Source: Microbacterium proteolyticum (lineage in GTDB: Bacteria > Actinomycetota > Actinomycetes > Actinomycetales > Microbacteriaceae). Taken from it: a DNA stretch of 64,000 nucleotides. The stretch is taken from the NCBI RefSeq assembly GCF_029639405.1, contig NZ_CP121274.1:1116001-1180000 (forward strand), given 5' to 3'. The position numbers and the translations under genes are program-made. This document shows positions 27,709-37,155 of the stretch, in pieces (the stretch's first letter is position 1; every line of letters starts with the position of its first letter). The notes beneath the pieces were generated by a model. It made no database searches and had not been told where the DNA came from. It worked only from the letters and a program-made list of their open reading frames with translations.

Positions 27709-28815
27709 ATGGACGAGACGACCAGCCCGGGGCGCTTCCGCGTTCCGGGCCGGCGCTCGTTCACGCGGGGCTGGTTCATCGGCGGGGGCATCTCGCTCAT
27801 CTGGACGTTCCCGACGCTGGTGTCGATCTGGGAAGTGCCCGATCCCGTCGCTCATGCCGTGGGAACGCTGATCGTGGTGGTGTTCGCGGCGGTGTTCCTC
27901 GCGTCCGTGCCGTTCGCGCGTCGGACGACCTCCGGGTGGCGCCGACTGATCCCGGCCGCGGTGATGTTCGCTCTGAGCCTGAGCCTGACGCCCTGGATCG
28001 GCGAGGACGTGCGGTGGATGTGGACGTTCGTCGGTGTCGCCGTCGCGGTGTCGAGCGTCGCACGGCGCCCCACGTGGATCCTCGTGCTGCTGCTGAGCGC
28101 GCTGTCGTTCGTGGTGGGGGAGTGGAGCGGCGCCGACACGTTCACGAACGTGCTGAACTCGGCGATCATCCTCTCCATCTCGATCATGATGTTGAGCTTC
28201 GTGCAGAACATCACGACCCTCGAGCGACTCCGCGCCGCGCAGGAACAGGTCGCCGAGCTCGCCGCCGAACGCGAGCGCAGCCGCGTCGCGCGCGACGTGC
28301 ACGACATCCTCGGCCACTCGCTGACCGTGATCACGGTGAAGGCCGAGCTGGCCGGAAGACTGATGGATGCCGGCTCCCCGGCCGCCCGCGACGAGGTGGC
28401 GCAGATCGAGCAGCTGTCGCGCGGTGCGCTGGCCGACGTCCGCGCGACGGTGCACGGGTATAGAGGTGTGAGCATCAGCGGCGAGCTCGCCGCGGCCCGC
28501 GCGGCGCTGGAGAGCGCCGGCGTCGCGCCCGAGCTGCCCGGGTCGACGGATCAGGTGCCGTCCGACCGGCGCGAGCTTGCGGGGTGGGTGGTGCGCGAGG
28601 CGGTGACGAACGTGGTGCGGCACGCCGAGGCATCCGTGTGCCGGGTGTCGCTGGACTCTCGCTCGGTGGAGGTCGCCGACGACGGGCGTGGGCCGTCGGG
28701 CGCGTCGTCTGGCTCGGGGCTGTCCGGGCTGCGCGAGCGCGTCGAGACCGCGGGCGGCCGCATGTCAGTGGGGCGCAGCGACCTCGGCGGATTCCGAGTG
28801 AAGGTGACCTGGTGA
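27709..28815 (+). CDS. Sensor histidine kinase (DesK/NarX-like)
   Basis: About 368 residues. Five to six N-terminal membrane segments (residues 21-165) are followed by a coiled linker and the HisKA_3 dimerisation helix ERERSRVARDVHDILGHSLT with phospho-acceptor His198. The ATPase domain shows VREAVTNVVRHA (N box) and VADDGRG, SGSGLSGLRERV (G boxes). Start is uncertain: GTG 27685 would overlap the permease stop, and GTG 27700 and ATG 27709 are also in frame. It should control the exporter upstream through the regulator downstream. Confidence 0.88.
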   Translation: MDETTSPGRFRVPGRRSFTRGWFIGGGISLIWTFPTLVSIWEVPDPVAHAVGTLIVVVFAAVFLASVPFARRTTSGWRRLIPAAVMFALSLSLTPWIGEDVRWMWTFVGVAVAVSSVARRPTWILVLLLSALSFVVGEWSGADTFTNVLNSAIILSISIMMLSFVQNITTLERLRAAQEQVAELAAERERSRVARDVHDILGHSLTVITVKAELAGRLMDAGSPAARDEVAQIEQLSRGALADVRATVHGYRGVSISGELAAARAALESAGVAPELPGSTDQVPSDRRELAGWVVREAVTNVVRHAEASVCRVSLDSRSVEVADDGRGPSGASSGSGLSGLRERVETAGGRMSVGRSDLGGFRVKVTW

Positions 28816-28877
28816 TCGGTATGACCTTGGGCCGCAGCGGCCTCGGCAGATTCGGGGCGGGGTGACGTGGTGATCCG
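28769..28877 (+). repeat. Imperfect 50-bp tandem duplication at the kinase-regulator junction
   Basis: The last ~50 bases around the kinase stop (28769-28819) recur 59 bp later (28828-28877) at about four-fifths identity with one gap. The second copy reads LGRSGLGRFGAG before a stop, compared with VGRSDLGGFRVKVTW at the kinase end. The response regulator start lies in the second copy. Confidence 0.75.
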
Positions 28878-29475
28878 ACTTCTCATCGCCGACGATCAGG
28901 CGCTCGTACGCGGCGCTCTCGCCGCGCTGCTCGGGCTGGAGCCAGACATCGAGGTCGTCGCCCAGGTCGGCCGCGGCGACGAGGTGGTCGAGGCCGCGCG
29001 CGCGTCGGAGGCGACCGTGGCGCTGCTCGACATCGAGATGCCCGGCATCGACGGCATCGCCGCCGCGTCTCTTCTGCGTACGCAGGTTCCCGGATGCCGC
29101 GCCCTCATCGTCACGACCTTCGGCCGGCCGGGATACCTCGCGCGTGCCATGCAGGCCGGGGCGTCAGGGTTCGTGGTGAAGGACACCCCCGCGGCGGAGC
29201 TGGCGGATGCGGTGCGGCGGGTCTCCGCCGGGTTCCGCGTCGTGGACCCGGTTCTGGCCGCCGAGTCGCTGGCGCAGGGGGATTCTCCCTTGACCGAGCG
29301 CGAGACGGACGTGCTCGCCGCCGCCCGCGCCGGCGGGTCGATCGCCGACATCGCCCGGATGGTGCACCTGTCGGAGGGGACGGTGAAGAATCACCTGTCC
29401 AGCGCTATCGGGAAGACCGGCGGGCGGAATCGCGCGGATGCCGTGCGCGTGGCCGTGGAGCGGGGGTGGCTTTAG
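28867..29475 (+). CDS. NarL/DesR-family response regulator
   Basis: 202 residues. Receiver domain with acidic pair D9-D10, phospho-acceptor D55 (LLDIEMPG) and the Lys in FVVKDT. The C-terminal LuxR-type helix-turn-helix reads LTERETDVLAAARAGGSIADIARMVHLSEGTVKNH. Two adjacent GTG codons (28867 and 28870) can start it. Partner of the kinase upstream. A 10-bp hairpin follows the stop. Confidence 0.9.
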   Translation: MVIRLLIADDQALVRGALAALLGLEPDIEVVAQVGRGDEVVEAARASEATVALLDIEMPGIDGIAAASLLRTQVPGCRALIVTTFGRPGYLARAMQAGASGFVVKDTPAAELADAVRRVSAGFRVVDPVLAAESLAQGDSPLTERETDVLAAARAGGSIADIARMVHLSEGTVKNHLSSAIGKTGGRNRADAVRVAVERGWL

Positions 29476-29485
29476 CCGGCATCTT

Positions 29486-29510
29486 CGGCCGCTCTTTCAG
29501 AGAGCGGCCG
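29486..29510 (+). terminator. Terminator of the exporter/two-component operon
   Basis: CGGCCGCTCT, loop TTCAG, AGAGCGGCCG: perfect 10-bp arms, beginning 11 bp after the response regulator stop. No long T-run follows. Confidence 0.75.
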
Positions 29511-29709
29511 ACGGCCGCAAACTTCTCCCTGCCTCTAAATGAAGGCCAATCTTGTGGGCTGAGGTCGATGCAATTTCTGCGGCGCGACTCGCGGAGTTGC
29601 GCGCCAACGGGCGCACGAATCAGGATCGGCGGCGGGACGCCCAACACACGGCATTGTCCGCCTGCGCGGCGTAACCGTTGTCGAGGCTTGCCAACCTGTA
29701 CGTGTCCGA
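29511..29709. other. Low-GC boundary region without a recognisable gene
   Basis: Composition drops after about 29517. All frames are short and none resembles a protein I know. The region is the downstream flank of the TIGR04255 cassette and may contain its integration boundary, but I see no clear direct repeat or integrase. Confidence 0.4.
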
Positions 29710-30171
29710 CTAATGCTCGACGTACACAAACACACTGCGCGCCAACTCACCCTGCGCCCGACGTCGCTTCGAGTTTGAAGCGTAGTCCAGAAGATGTTGC
29801 ACAAGCGTGTGAGCAGGGTTGTAGGGCGGTTCGGGTTCAAGTGGATCGGGTACCACCCTGAACGCCTGCTGGGAAGGCGCGCTGGATAGCGGCGAGCGGA
29901 ATGCTTCGATATCCGCGCGGTTCGCATGCGCGAGCGCGCTGTGACTCTCAGTTGTGATGGACGCCGGAGTCAGCCCAAGGGAGCCGAGAACGTCACCCCT
30001 GTACACGGAGCAGCCGTCCGCATCGAAGCGGAGCGCACCTCCCTTGAGATGGCGGACACCGCTCCCCTCATCCCAGATGGTCGAGTCAAAGTGAGCGGGA
30101 TCGGTAGCGTCAAAGCGCCTCCATAAATGCACGTTCGCTCCGACCGCCCCCGGATTGCCTCTATCGACCAC
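29710..30171 (-). CDS. Hypothetical protein, third gene of the TIGR04255 cassette
   Basis: 153 residues from GTG 30171, two bases after the stop of the gene before it. No family recognised. Features visible are LWRRFDATDPAHFDSTIWDE near the N-terminus, LKGGALRFDADGCSVYRGDVL, and a basic segment SNSKRRRAQGE before the end. No signal peptide or membrane segment. Lower GC than the flanks, like its two partners. It ends the operon. Confidence 0.6.
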   Translation of the reverse strand: MVDRGNPGAVGANVHLWRRFDATDPAHFDSTIWDEGSGVRHLKGGALRFDADGCSVYRGDVLGSLGLTPASITTESHSALAHANRADIEAFRSPLSSAPSQQAFRVVPDPLEPEPPYNPAHTLVQHLLDYASNSKRRRAQGELARSVFVYVEH

Positions 30172-30173
30172 CG

Positions 30174-30665
30174 CTAGGCAAGGGGTATGGGGTACGCCAA
30201 GCCTGAAGACATGTCAGCCAAGATCTGCCGCGTGGCTACGATCGCCGGATCACGATGCTCCCACCAGGCGGTGATCGTCACTTCGAATTGAAGCCCGCCT
30301 CGATCCGACGCCACGATCAAGATTTCGGTTTCATCCTCGTAGTCGATGGTCAGAGACTGACCGTTGACCAGCCACTCAACAAGGATGCCGCCCTCGCCAT
30401 TGGAACCGATCTGCGGCGTTGGCGCCCCGTCAGCAAGAAGTGTGCCGAGGAGTCGCAAAATCCGGGCATATGCAGCCCCAGATGCAGCATTTTGACGGAT
30501 AGCAAGCGCGCGCAACTGGCGGTACGCAGACATGATCAGAAGCCGTCGGGGTCGAGAAACGTTGAGGCCGAGCTCTCCGTATGTGAAGGAGGGCGTCAAA
30601 ACGCTGGCATGGACGTCACCAACCGTGAAGGATTCGGTCTGGGGAATCGTCAGGCTCGGAGTCAA
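30174..30665 (-). CDS. Hypothetical protein, second gene of the TIGR04255 cassette
   Basis: 163 residues from TTG 30665, which directly follows the TIGR04255 stop (TAATTG); GGGAGG five bases before it supports this start. A predicted helical central part (RRLLIMSAYRQLRALAIRQN, then AYARILRLLGTLLADG) is followed by a beta-rich part with acidic residues (SLTIDYEDETEILIVASD) and FEVTITAWWEHRD. I do not recognise a family. Tight coupling to both neighbours argues for a joint function. Confidence 0.6.
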   Translation of the reverse strand: MTPSLTIPQTESFTVGDVHASVLTPSFTYGELGLNVSRPRRLLIMSAYRQLRALAIRQNAASGAAYARILRLLGTLLADGAPTPQIGSNGEGGILVEWLVNGQSLTIDYEDETEILIVASDRGGLQFEVTITAWWEHRDPAIVATRQILADMSSGLAYPIPLA

Positions 30666-31445
30666 TTAGGCCTCCCACTCATTGATCGCGTCGCTGGAGA
30701 CTACAGCAAAGAACATTTGCTTCGAAATTTTGTGTGCGTCATCGATCATCATGATCGTGTCGTCGGTAATTAGCTGCGTTGTGGCGAACAACTTAGTGGA
30801 TACAGTCAAGACTGTTTGGTTTGGCTCGCCGGCTGGTTGGATCGAGGCTGTGACTTGCGCCGTTCCATATTCAAGGACAACCTGAGCCGCAACTTCGTAC
30901 CCTTCTGCGATAACAGTTCCCGGAACGGGCGTATCGAGCTGTCTAAAGGGGGCATACTTCGCGTGCAATCCTGACTCCGAGGTGGGCACACGATTCACAT
31001 AAGAGAACTCTGCAATCAGAGGGATCAGACCCTCCCCGTCCACTGATGGAGCGAGCTCGCCGATAAGCGCGAGCATTCTCGGCCGAATCGCGTCATCGAA
31101 CCCAGGATAGGTGCCTGCCTCATCGGAGGTCCGTCGCCAGTTGAGCAGTAGCCGATCGTCCTGGGTCTGGACGAGCCAGGCCTTGTCCGGAGAGGTAGAC
31201 CAGAGGCGGGTAGGCGGGGCGGAAGCCACGAACTGCATCTCAAACTCTGGGCCGGATTGTCCAGATGGTCGTGACGGAGGAAGCGTCGGTTGCGCGGTTA
31301 CGTCTGGATACTGGTCCATCCAGGCTGAAGTTTCCCGCACCAGTCCCACAACGTCCAGCCCCCGCGGGCGGAACTCGATCCCTGCGACGGCCTCCACGAC
31401 GGGCGGATTCGTCAGACTGCGATCAGTCACACGGCCGGTAGACAC
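30666..31445 (-). CDS. TIGR04255-family protein
   Basis: About 259 residues. The N-terminus NPPVVEAVAGIEFRP and the C-terminal pattern D-x3-DDAH-x-ISKQMFFAVVSSDAI fit the sporadically distributed TIGR04255 family, whose function is unknown. GTG 31445 or GTG 31430 may be the start; neither has a good ribosome binding site, so the mRNA may be leaderless. First gene of a three-gene minus-strand unit with distinctly low GC: I count 56 G+C in 120 bases at 30661-30780, against about 70% nearby. Likely horizontally acquired. Confidence 0.75.
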   Translation of the reverse strand: MSTGRVTDRSLTNPPVVEAVAGIEFRPRGLDVVGLVRETSAWMDQYPDVTAQPTLPPSRPSGQSGPEFEMQFVASAPPTRLWSTSPDKAWLVQTQDDRLLLNWRRTSDEAGTYPGFDDAIRPRMLALIGELAPSVDGEGLIPLIAEFSYVNRVPTSESGLHAKYAPFRQLDTPVPGTVIAEGYEVAAQVVLEYGTAQVTASIQPAGEPNQTVLTVSTKLFATTQLITDDTIMMIDDAHKISKQMFFAVVSSDAINEWEA

Positions 31446-31455
31446 ACGTCAACTG

Positions 31456-31470
31456 TATCGGAACACGATA
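31456..31470 (-). promoter_or_regulatory. Palindrome at the promoter of the TIGR04255 cassette
   Basis: TATCG-GAACA-CGATA lies 11 bases before GTG 31445 and would overlap or adjoin a -10 element (TACAGT on the minus strand) of a leaderless transcript. It is a candidate operator for a repressor not encoded in the cassette. Confidence 0.45.
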
Positions 31471-31656
31471 GAGGCCTCTCTAGCGGGTGAATAAGGGATT
31501 GTGGGCCGGAGCTCGTCCGTTCACCCATCGCGACGCCGCCGTCACCACCGTCGGTCTTCGCACGCGGGCGAGGCGGGTGTGAACCGTCGCACTCCCCCCT
31601 CGAGCTCGGGGAACATGGACACTGCATGCTTGCAAGATCAGGACGCATCCGGCTAC

Positions 31657-32043
31657 CTACACCCCCACCCCGAATGCCACCGCCTCCTCCTCGGTCAGCA
31701 TCCGCGACCGGATGAGGAACCGCATCCCCGTCGGCCCCTCGACCGAGAACCCGGCACCGCGGCCCGGTACGACGTCGATCGTGAGGTGCGTGAACTTCCA
31801 ATACTCGAACTGCGACTCCGACATGTAGACCTCGATCGGGTCGTCGAGGCCGACGCCGATGGTGCCGAGGTGCACGTCGCTGGGACCGGTGAGGAACATC
31901 CCCACCGGGTAGCACATAGGGGAGCTGCCGTCGCAGCAACCGCCCGACTGGTGGAACATCAGCGGGCCGTGCTTCGCCGTCAGGTCGCGCAGCAGCGCGG
32001 CCGCGGCATCCGTCACATCCACGCGGGAGAGTTGTGTCGTCAT
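31657..32043 (-). CDS. DUF779 domain protein
   Basis: 128 residues from ATG 32043 with GGAAGGAG six bases upstream. The family pattern HQSGGCCDGSSPMCYPVG, then VYMSESQFEYWKFTHLTIDVV and the end GMRFLIRSRMLTEEE are clear. The clustered cysteines suggest metal binding. DUF779 genes commonly lie beside acetaldehyde-type dehydrogenase genes; here it follows one on the same strand, 220 bp apart. Function unknown. Confidence 0.88.
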   Translation of the reverse strand: MTTQLSRVDVTDAAAALLRDLTAKHGPLMFHQSGGCCDGSSPMCYPVGMFLTGPSDVHLGTIGVGLDDPIEVYMSESQFEYWKFTHLTIDVVPGRGAGFSVEGPTGMRFLIRSRMLTEEEAVAFGVGV

Positions 32044-32095
32044 GTCCCACTCCTTCCGATTCATGTCCCAAGAGTTGTCGATATGGCGGCCCCGA

Positions 32096-32146
32096 AACCG
32101 CAACAAGTGGGACGCACCTGCCCAGGGAACCGCAACAAGTGGGACG
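32096..32146. repeat. Pair of 19-bp direct repeats
   Basis: AACCGCAACAAGTGGGACG occurs at 32096-32114 and again, identical, at 32128-32146, 13 bases apart. Similar TGGGACATG words occur at the start of the DUF779 gene. The pair lies 50-100 bp upstream of DUF779, where activator sites would be expected. Confidence 0.8.
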
Positions 32147-32185
32147 AGGCCCCGGCGACGCCGCAGCGCCACCGAGCAAATGGGT

Positions 32186-32215
32186 GTGACCCCCGGGGGG
32201 CATCCCGGGGGTCAC
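32186..32215 (-). terminator. Terminator of the aldehyde dehydrogenase gene
   Basis: GTGACCCCCGGG, loop GGGCAT, CCCGGGGGTCAC: perfect 12-bp arms about 50 bp after the stop codon. It separates the dehydrogenase from the DUF779 gene, which may therefore have its own promoter. Confidence 0.65.
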
Positions 32216-32264
32216 TGAGCGTCGGCGACCCGCCGCCCCGGCGCTCCGTCCGCGAGGCGCCGGC

Positions 32265-33815
<1,551 letters not shown>

Positions 33816-33932
33816 GCGTGTCTCCTTCGACGGTCATGAGACGCCGCGACGGCTTCGGGCGGCGATGCGCCGAACGTACGCCGCGCCACGTTGCATCCGG
33901 TTGCACGGGGTCGGACCGGGGGGTCGGGACCG

Positions 33933-34010
33933 CGAGAGCACACGATCCGTGCGAAAGCACACGGTACGGCCGCCCATAGCGTGTGACCTCGCACGGATCG
34001 TGTGCTCTCG
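33933..34010. repeat. Long nested inverted repeat
   Basis: Perfect 22-bp arms at 33933-33954 and 33989-34010 (left arm starts CGAGAGCACACGATCC) around 34 nt. The loop itself contains CACACG and CGTGTG. It lies between the start of the aldehyde dehydrogenase gene and the end of the acetyltransferase gene, both leftward. Confidence 0.8.
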
Positions 34011-34078
34011 GCGCCGCGCGACCGCGACCGCACCACGCGCACCCCGCCCCGCGCGCGCACGCGCCGCCCGACCCGCCC

Positions 34079-34654
34079 CTACGCCGGGTCGTGGATGCCG
34101 CGCACCACCCGCGCGGGAGACCCCACCGCGATCGTGGCCGCCGGGACGTCTCGCGTGACCACCGATCCGGCGCCGACCACCGCATCGTCGCCGATCGTCA
34201 CTCCGGGCAGGACCGTGACGTTCGCCCCGAGCCACACGTTGCGTCCGAGGACCACCGGCGCGGGCAGCAGATCCGCGCGGCGAGCGGGGTCGATGCCGTG
34301 CTGCAGCGTCGCGATCACCACGTTGTGGCCGATCAGGCAGTCGTCGCCGATCGTGATGCCACCCTGGTCTTGGAAGCGGCATCCGGAATTGATGAACACC
34401 CGCTCGCCCAGCCGGATGTTGCGACCGAAATCGCTGGTGAAGGGCGGGAAGAGCGTGACGGATTCGTCGATCTCACGCCCCGTCAGCCGCGCGAGGAGGG
34501 CACGCACGTCGTCGGGCTCGCGGTACGCGGAGTTCAGCTCGGCCGCGATCCGCAGGGCCTCCTGACTCGCGGCGTGCATGACGTCGTGCAGGGGCGATCC
34601 GCCGGTGATCGTGTCACCGCGGTCGAGGGCTTCGAGAAGATCATCGACGTTCAC
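34079..34654 (-). CDS. Sugar O-acetyltransferase (maltose/galactoside acetyltransferase type)
   Basis: 191 residues of the left-handed beta-helix hexapeptide family. The N-terminal Mac domain is followed by FGRNIRLGERVFINSGCRFQD, the catalytic His in IGHNVVIATLQH, and the helix GRNVWLGANVTVLPGVTIGDDAVVGAGSVVTRDVP. It transfers acetyl from acetyl-CoA to a sugar hydroxyl. Its start overlaps the end of the upstream regulator gene as ATGA. Confidence 0.9.
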   Translation of the reverse strand: MNVDDLLEALDRGDTITGGSPLHDVMHAASQEALRIAAELNSAYREPDDVRALLARLTGREIDESVTLFPPFTSDFGRNIRLGERVFINSGCRFQDQGGITIGDDCLIGHNVVIATLQHGIDPARRADLLPAPVVLGRNVWLGANVTVLPGVTIGDDAVVGAGSVVTRDVPAATIAVGSPARVVRGIHDPA

Positions 34655-35517
34655 GGGCGACCCGCCTCGCTGAGCGACCAGCTGGCGAGCATCTGCAGGC
34701 GCTCGGCCGACGGCGACCCGGGTTCGGCGGTGTAGACCAGCAGCGCCATCCCGTCTTCGGCGGTGACGGCGAGTTCTTCATACGCGAGGGTGAGCTCGCC
34801 GACCACCGGGTGATGGAACCTCTTGGTCCCGGTCCCGTGGGTGCGCACGTCGTGCGCCGACCACAGGCGGGCGAAGGTCTCGCTGCGGGTCGTGAGCTCA
34901 CCGACGAGGTCCTGCATCGTGCGGTCGTGGGGGTCGCGCCCGGCCTCGACCCGCATGATCCCGACGCACATCTGCGCGAACAGCTCCCAGTCGGGGTAGA
35001 AGTCGCGCGCCGCCGGGTCGAGGAACTGGAATCGCGCCAGATTCGGCGCCCGCCCGCCGGCACCGATGACGGGGGAGTAGAACGCCGCTCCGAGGGCGTT
35101 CGTGGCGACGAGGTTCTGGTGGCGGTCGCGGACGAACGCCGGCCCGCCGGTGATGGCATCCAGGGTCCTCTGCAGACCCGGACGCGCGGACACAGTGGCG
35201 CTCGACCGTCGCCGGGGTCGCCCGGAGGTCGGGATGCCATCGGCCGCCCGGGCGAGATCGAGGAGGTGCATCCGCTCGGTCTCGTCGAGCAACAGGGCGC
35301 GGGAGAGCGACTCGAGCACCGCGGCGGAGGCACCGGCGATCTGTCCGCGCTCGAGCTTGGCGTAGTACTCGACGCTCACGTCGGCGAGCATCGCGACCTC
35401 CGCGCGCCGCAGACCCGGAACGCGCCGATTGGCGCCCGCCGGCAGCCCCACCTGCTCGGGGGCGACGCGGGCGCGGCGGGTCGTGAGGAACTCCCGCACC
35501 TCGGCCTTGTTGTCCAT
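34651..35517 (-). CDS. XRE-family regulator with MmyB-like ligand domain
   Basis: 288 residues from ATG 35517. Helix-turn-helix: GANRRVPGLRRAEVAMLADVSVEYYAKLERG, typical of the group with a C-terminal MmyB-like (PAS-like) domain (LVATNALGAAFYSP, ARFQFLDPAARDFYPDWE, HPVVGELTLAYEEL). Such regulators often control an adjacent divergent oxidoreductase. Here the divergent pair is a cupin and a zinc alcohol dehydrogenase. Confidence 0.9.
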   Translation of the reverse strand: MDNKAEVREFLTTRRARVAPEQVGLPAGANRRVPGLRRAEVAMLADVSVEYYAKLERGQIAGASAAVLESLSRALLLDETERMHLLDLARAADGIPTSGRPRRRSSATVSARPGLQRTLDAITGGPAFVRDRHQNLVATNALGAAFYSPVIGAGGRAPNLARFQFLDPAARDFYPDWELFAQMCVGIMRVEAGRDPHDRTMQDLVGELTTRSETFARLWSAHDVRTHGTGTKRFHHPVVGELTLAYEELAVTAEDGMALLVYTAEPGSPSAERLQMLASWSLSEAGRP

Positions 35518-35559
35518 GCCGTCCACGCTAGGACCGTCGCGCGGAGGAAGGGATGCCCT

Positions 35560-35630
35560 GGCGGTACACCTTCCGTCAGGGCCTCCCGCGGGAGCCGTCG
35601 ACGGAGTGTGCTGGGCGTACCGCCCTGACG
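35560..35630. promoter_or_regulatory. Paired inverted repeats in the XRE-cupin divergent spacer
   Basis: GGCGGTAC (35560-35567) is matched by GTACCGCC (35617-35624), and CGTCAGGGC (35574-35582) by GCCCTGACG (35622-35630). The two pairs sit next to each other in a 126-bp spacer, as expected for a dimeric regulator binding two operators about 50 bp apart. Confidence 0.55.
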
Positions 35631-35643
35631 AACGGAGCACACC

Positions 35644-36063
35644 ATGCGTACCCTCCCCATCCCACCGACCGTGAAGAACCCGCCCGAATGGTTCACCGGT
35701 GACGTCTGGCTCGACCCGGTCGTGTCACCGCAGCACGACGGTCAGCGGCTCCACGCGGGCCTCGTGCGGTTCGCCCCGGGCGCGCGAACGGCGTGGCATT
35801 CGCATCCGCTCGGCCAGACCCTGCGGGTGGTCGAGGGCACCGCGCGGGTGCAGGCGCGCGGCGGCGACATCGTCGAGGTGCACGCGGGCGAGACGGTCTC
35901 GTGTCCGCCCGGCGAAGAGCACTGGCACGGTGCCGCACCCGACAGCTTCATGACCCACCTGGCCCTGTGGGAGACCCCCGAGGGCGCGGAGAGCGCGACG
36001 TGGGGTTCCCACGTCTCCGACGACGAGTACAACGGCCCCACCACCGAGGAGAGCAAACGATGA
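35644..36063 (+). CDS. Cupin-domain protein
   Basis: 139 residues. Metal ligands of a single cupin barrel are visible: AWHSHPLGQTLRVVEG (HxH...E/Q) and PPGEEHWHGAAP. Small cupins of this kind are common with MmyB-type regulators and oxidoreductases; substrate unknown. It overlaps the dehydrogenase gene by four bases (ATGA). Confidence 0.88.
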   Translation: MRTLPIPPTVKNPPEWFTGDVWLDPVVSPQHDGQRLHAGLVRFAPGARTAWHSHPLGQTLRVVEGTARVQARGGDIVEVHAGETVSCPPGEEHWHGAAPDSFMTHLALWETPEGAESATWGSHVSDDEYNGPTTEESKR

Positions 36064-37094
36064 GAGCCACACTGATGTACGGCGCGGGCGACGTCCGCGT
36101 CGAAGAGGTCGCCGATCCCACCATCGAAGAAGCCACGGATGCCGTCATCCGGGTGACGTACGCCTGCGTGTGCGGGTCCGACCTGCACCCGTACCACTCC
36201 CTCGAGCACACCCCCGAGGGGCGCCGGATGGGTCACGAGGCCATCGGCGTCGTCGAGGAGATCGGTGAGGACGTCCGCACCCTCGCGGTCGGCGACACCG
36301 TGATCGTGCCTTTCGCCTGGTCGGACAACACGTGCGTGTTCTGCCGCGACGGCATCACGACGTCGTGCGTACACGGCGGCTTCTTCGACGGCGCCGGGTC
36401 GGCGACCCAGGCCGAGCGCCTGCGGGTCCCGCAGGCCGACGGCACCGCGGTCGTCGTCCCGGCCGGCACCGACGAGGCGCTCATGCCCTCGCTGCTGACG
36501 CTGTCGGACGTGTACCTGACCGGACACCACGCCGCCCACCGGGGCGGCGTCGCGCCGGGGAAGACCGTCGTCGTCATCGGGGACGGCGCCGTCGGTCTGT
36601 CCGCGGTCCTCGCCTCGCGTCAGCTGGGTGCCGAGAAGATCATCCTCATGGGGCGCCACGAGGCGCGAACGAGCCTGGGTCGCGACTTCGGCGCGACGCA
36701 CGTGGTCGCCGAGCGGGGCGACGAGGGCGTGACCCGCGTGCTCGACCTCACCGGCGGCGAGGGCGCGCACGTGGTGCTGGAAGCCGTCGGACACATGCCC
36801 GCCTACGAGCAGGCGTACCGGATCGTCCGCCCCGGCGGAGTCATCTCGCGCGTCGGCGTCCCCCAGTACGAGGACGCACCCGTCGGCTTCACCTCGCTGT
36901 TCGGCAAGAACGCCACCCTGACCGGCGGACCCGCGACCATCCGGGCGTACATCGAAGCGGCGCTGCCCCAGGTGCTCGACGGCAGCATCGACCCCGGCCG
37001 CGTCTTCGACCGCGAACTACCGCTGTCCGAGATCGCGGAGGCGTACCGCCTCATGGACAGCCGCGAAGCGCTGAAGGTGCTGATCCGGCCCTGA
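36060..37094 (+). CDS. Zinc-dependent alcohol dehydrogenase (MDR family)
   Basis: 344 residues. Catalytic zinc ligands CVCGSDLHPYH and GHEAIGVV; structural-zinc loop NTCVFCRDGITTSC, where the first of the usual four Cys is not evident; Rossmann motif VVVIGDGAVGLSAVLASRQLGA. Translationally coupled to the cupin and probably controlled by the divergent XRE/MmyB regulator. Substrate not predictable. Confidence 0.9.
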   Translation: MRATLMYGAGDVRVEEVADPTIEEATDAVIRVTYACVCGSDLHPYHSLEHTPEGRRMGHEAIGVVEEIGEDVRTLAVGDTVIVPFAWSDNTCVFCRDGITTSCVHGGFFDGAGSATQAERLRVPQADGTAVVVPAGTDEALMPSLLTLSDVYLTGHHAAHRGGVAPGKTVVVIGDGAVGLSAVLASRQLGAEKIILMGRHEARTSLGRDFGATHVVAERGDEGVTRVLDLTGGEGAHVVLEAVGHMPAYEQAYRIVRPGGVISRVGVPQYEDAPVGFTSLFGKNATLTGGPATIRAYIEAALPQVLDGSIDPGRVFDRELPLSEIAEAYRLMDSREALKVLIRP

Positions 37095-37108
37095 CGCCCT
37101 TCACGAAG

Positions 37109-37144
37109 GAGGGATGCCGCGACCCCGAGGCCGCGGCATCCCTC
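37109..37144. terminator. Bidirectional terminator
   Basis: GAGGGATGCCGCG and CGCGGCATCCCTC form perfect 13-bp arms with a 10-nt loop between the ends of the rightward dehydrogenase and the leftward hypothetical gene. Confidence 0.75.
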
Positions 37145-37155
37145 GCTTCACGCGC

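Noticed and set aside
29553..31520. att-like direct repeats around the TIGR04255 cassette (TTGTGGGC near 29553 and 31499)
   Set aside because: Beyond the first eight bases the match is poor, and there is no integrase or tRNA target.
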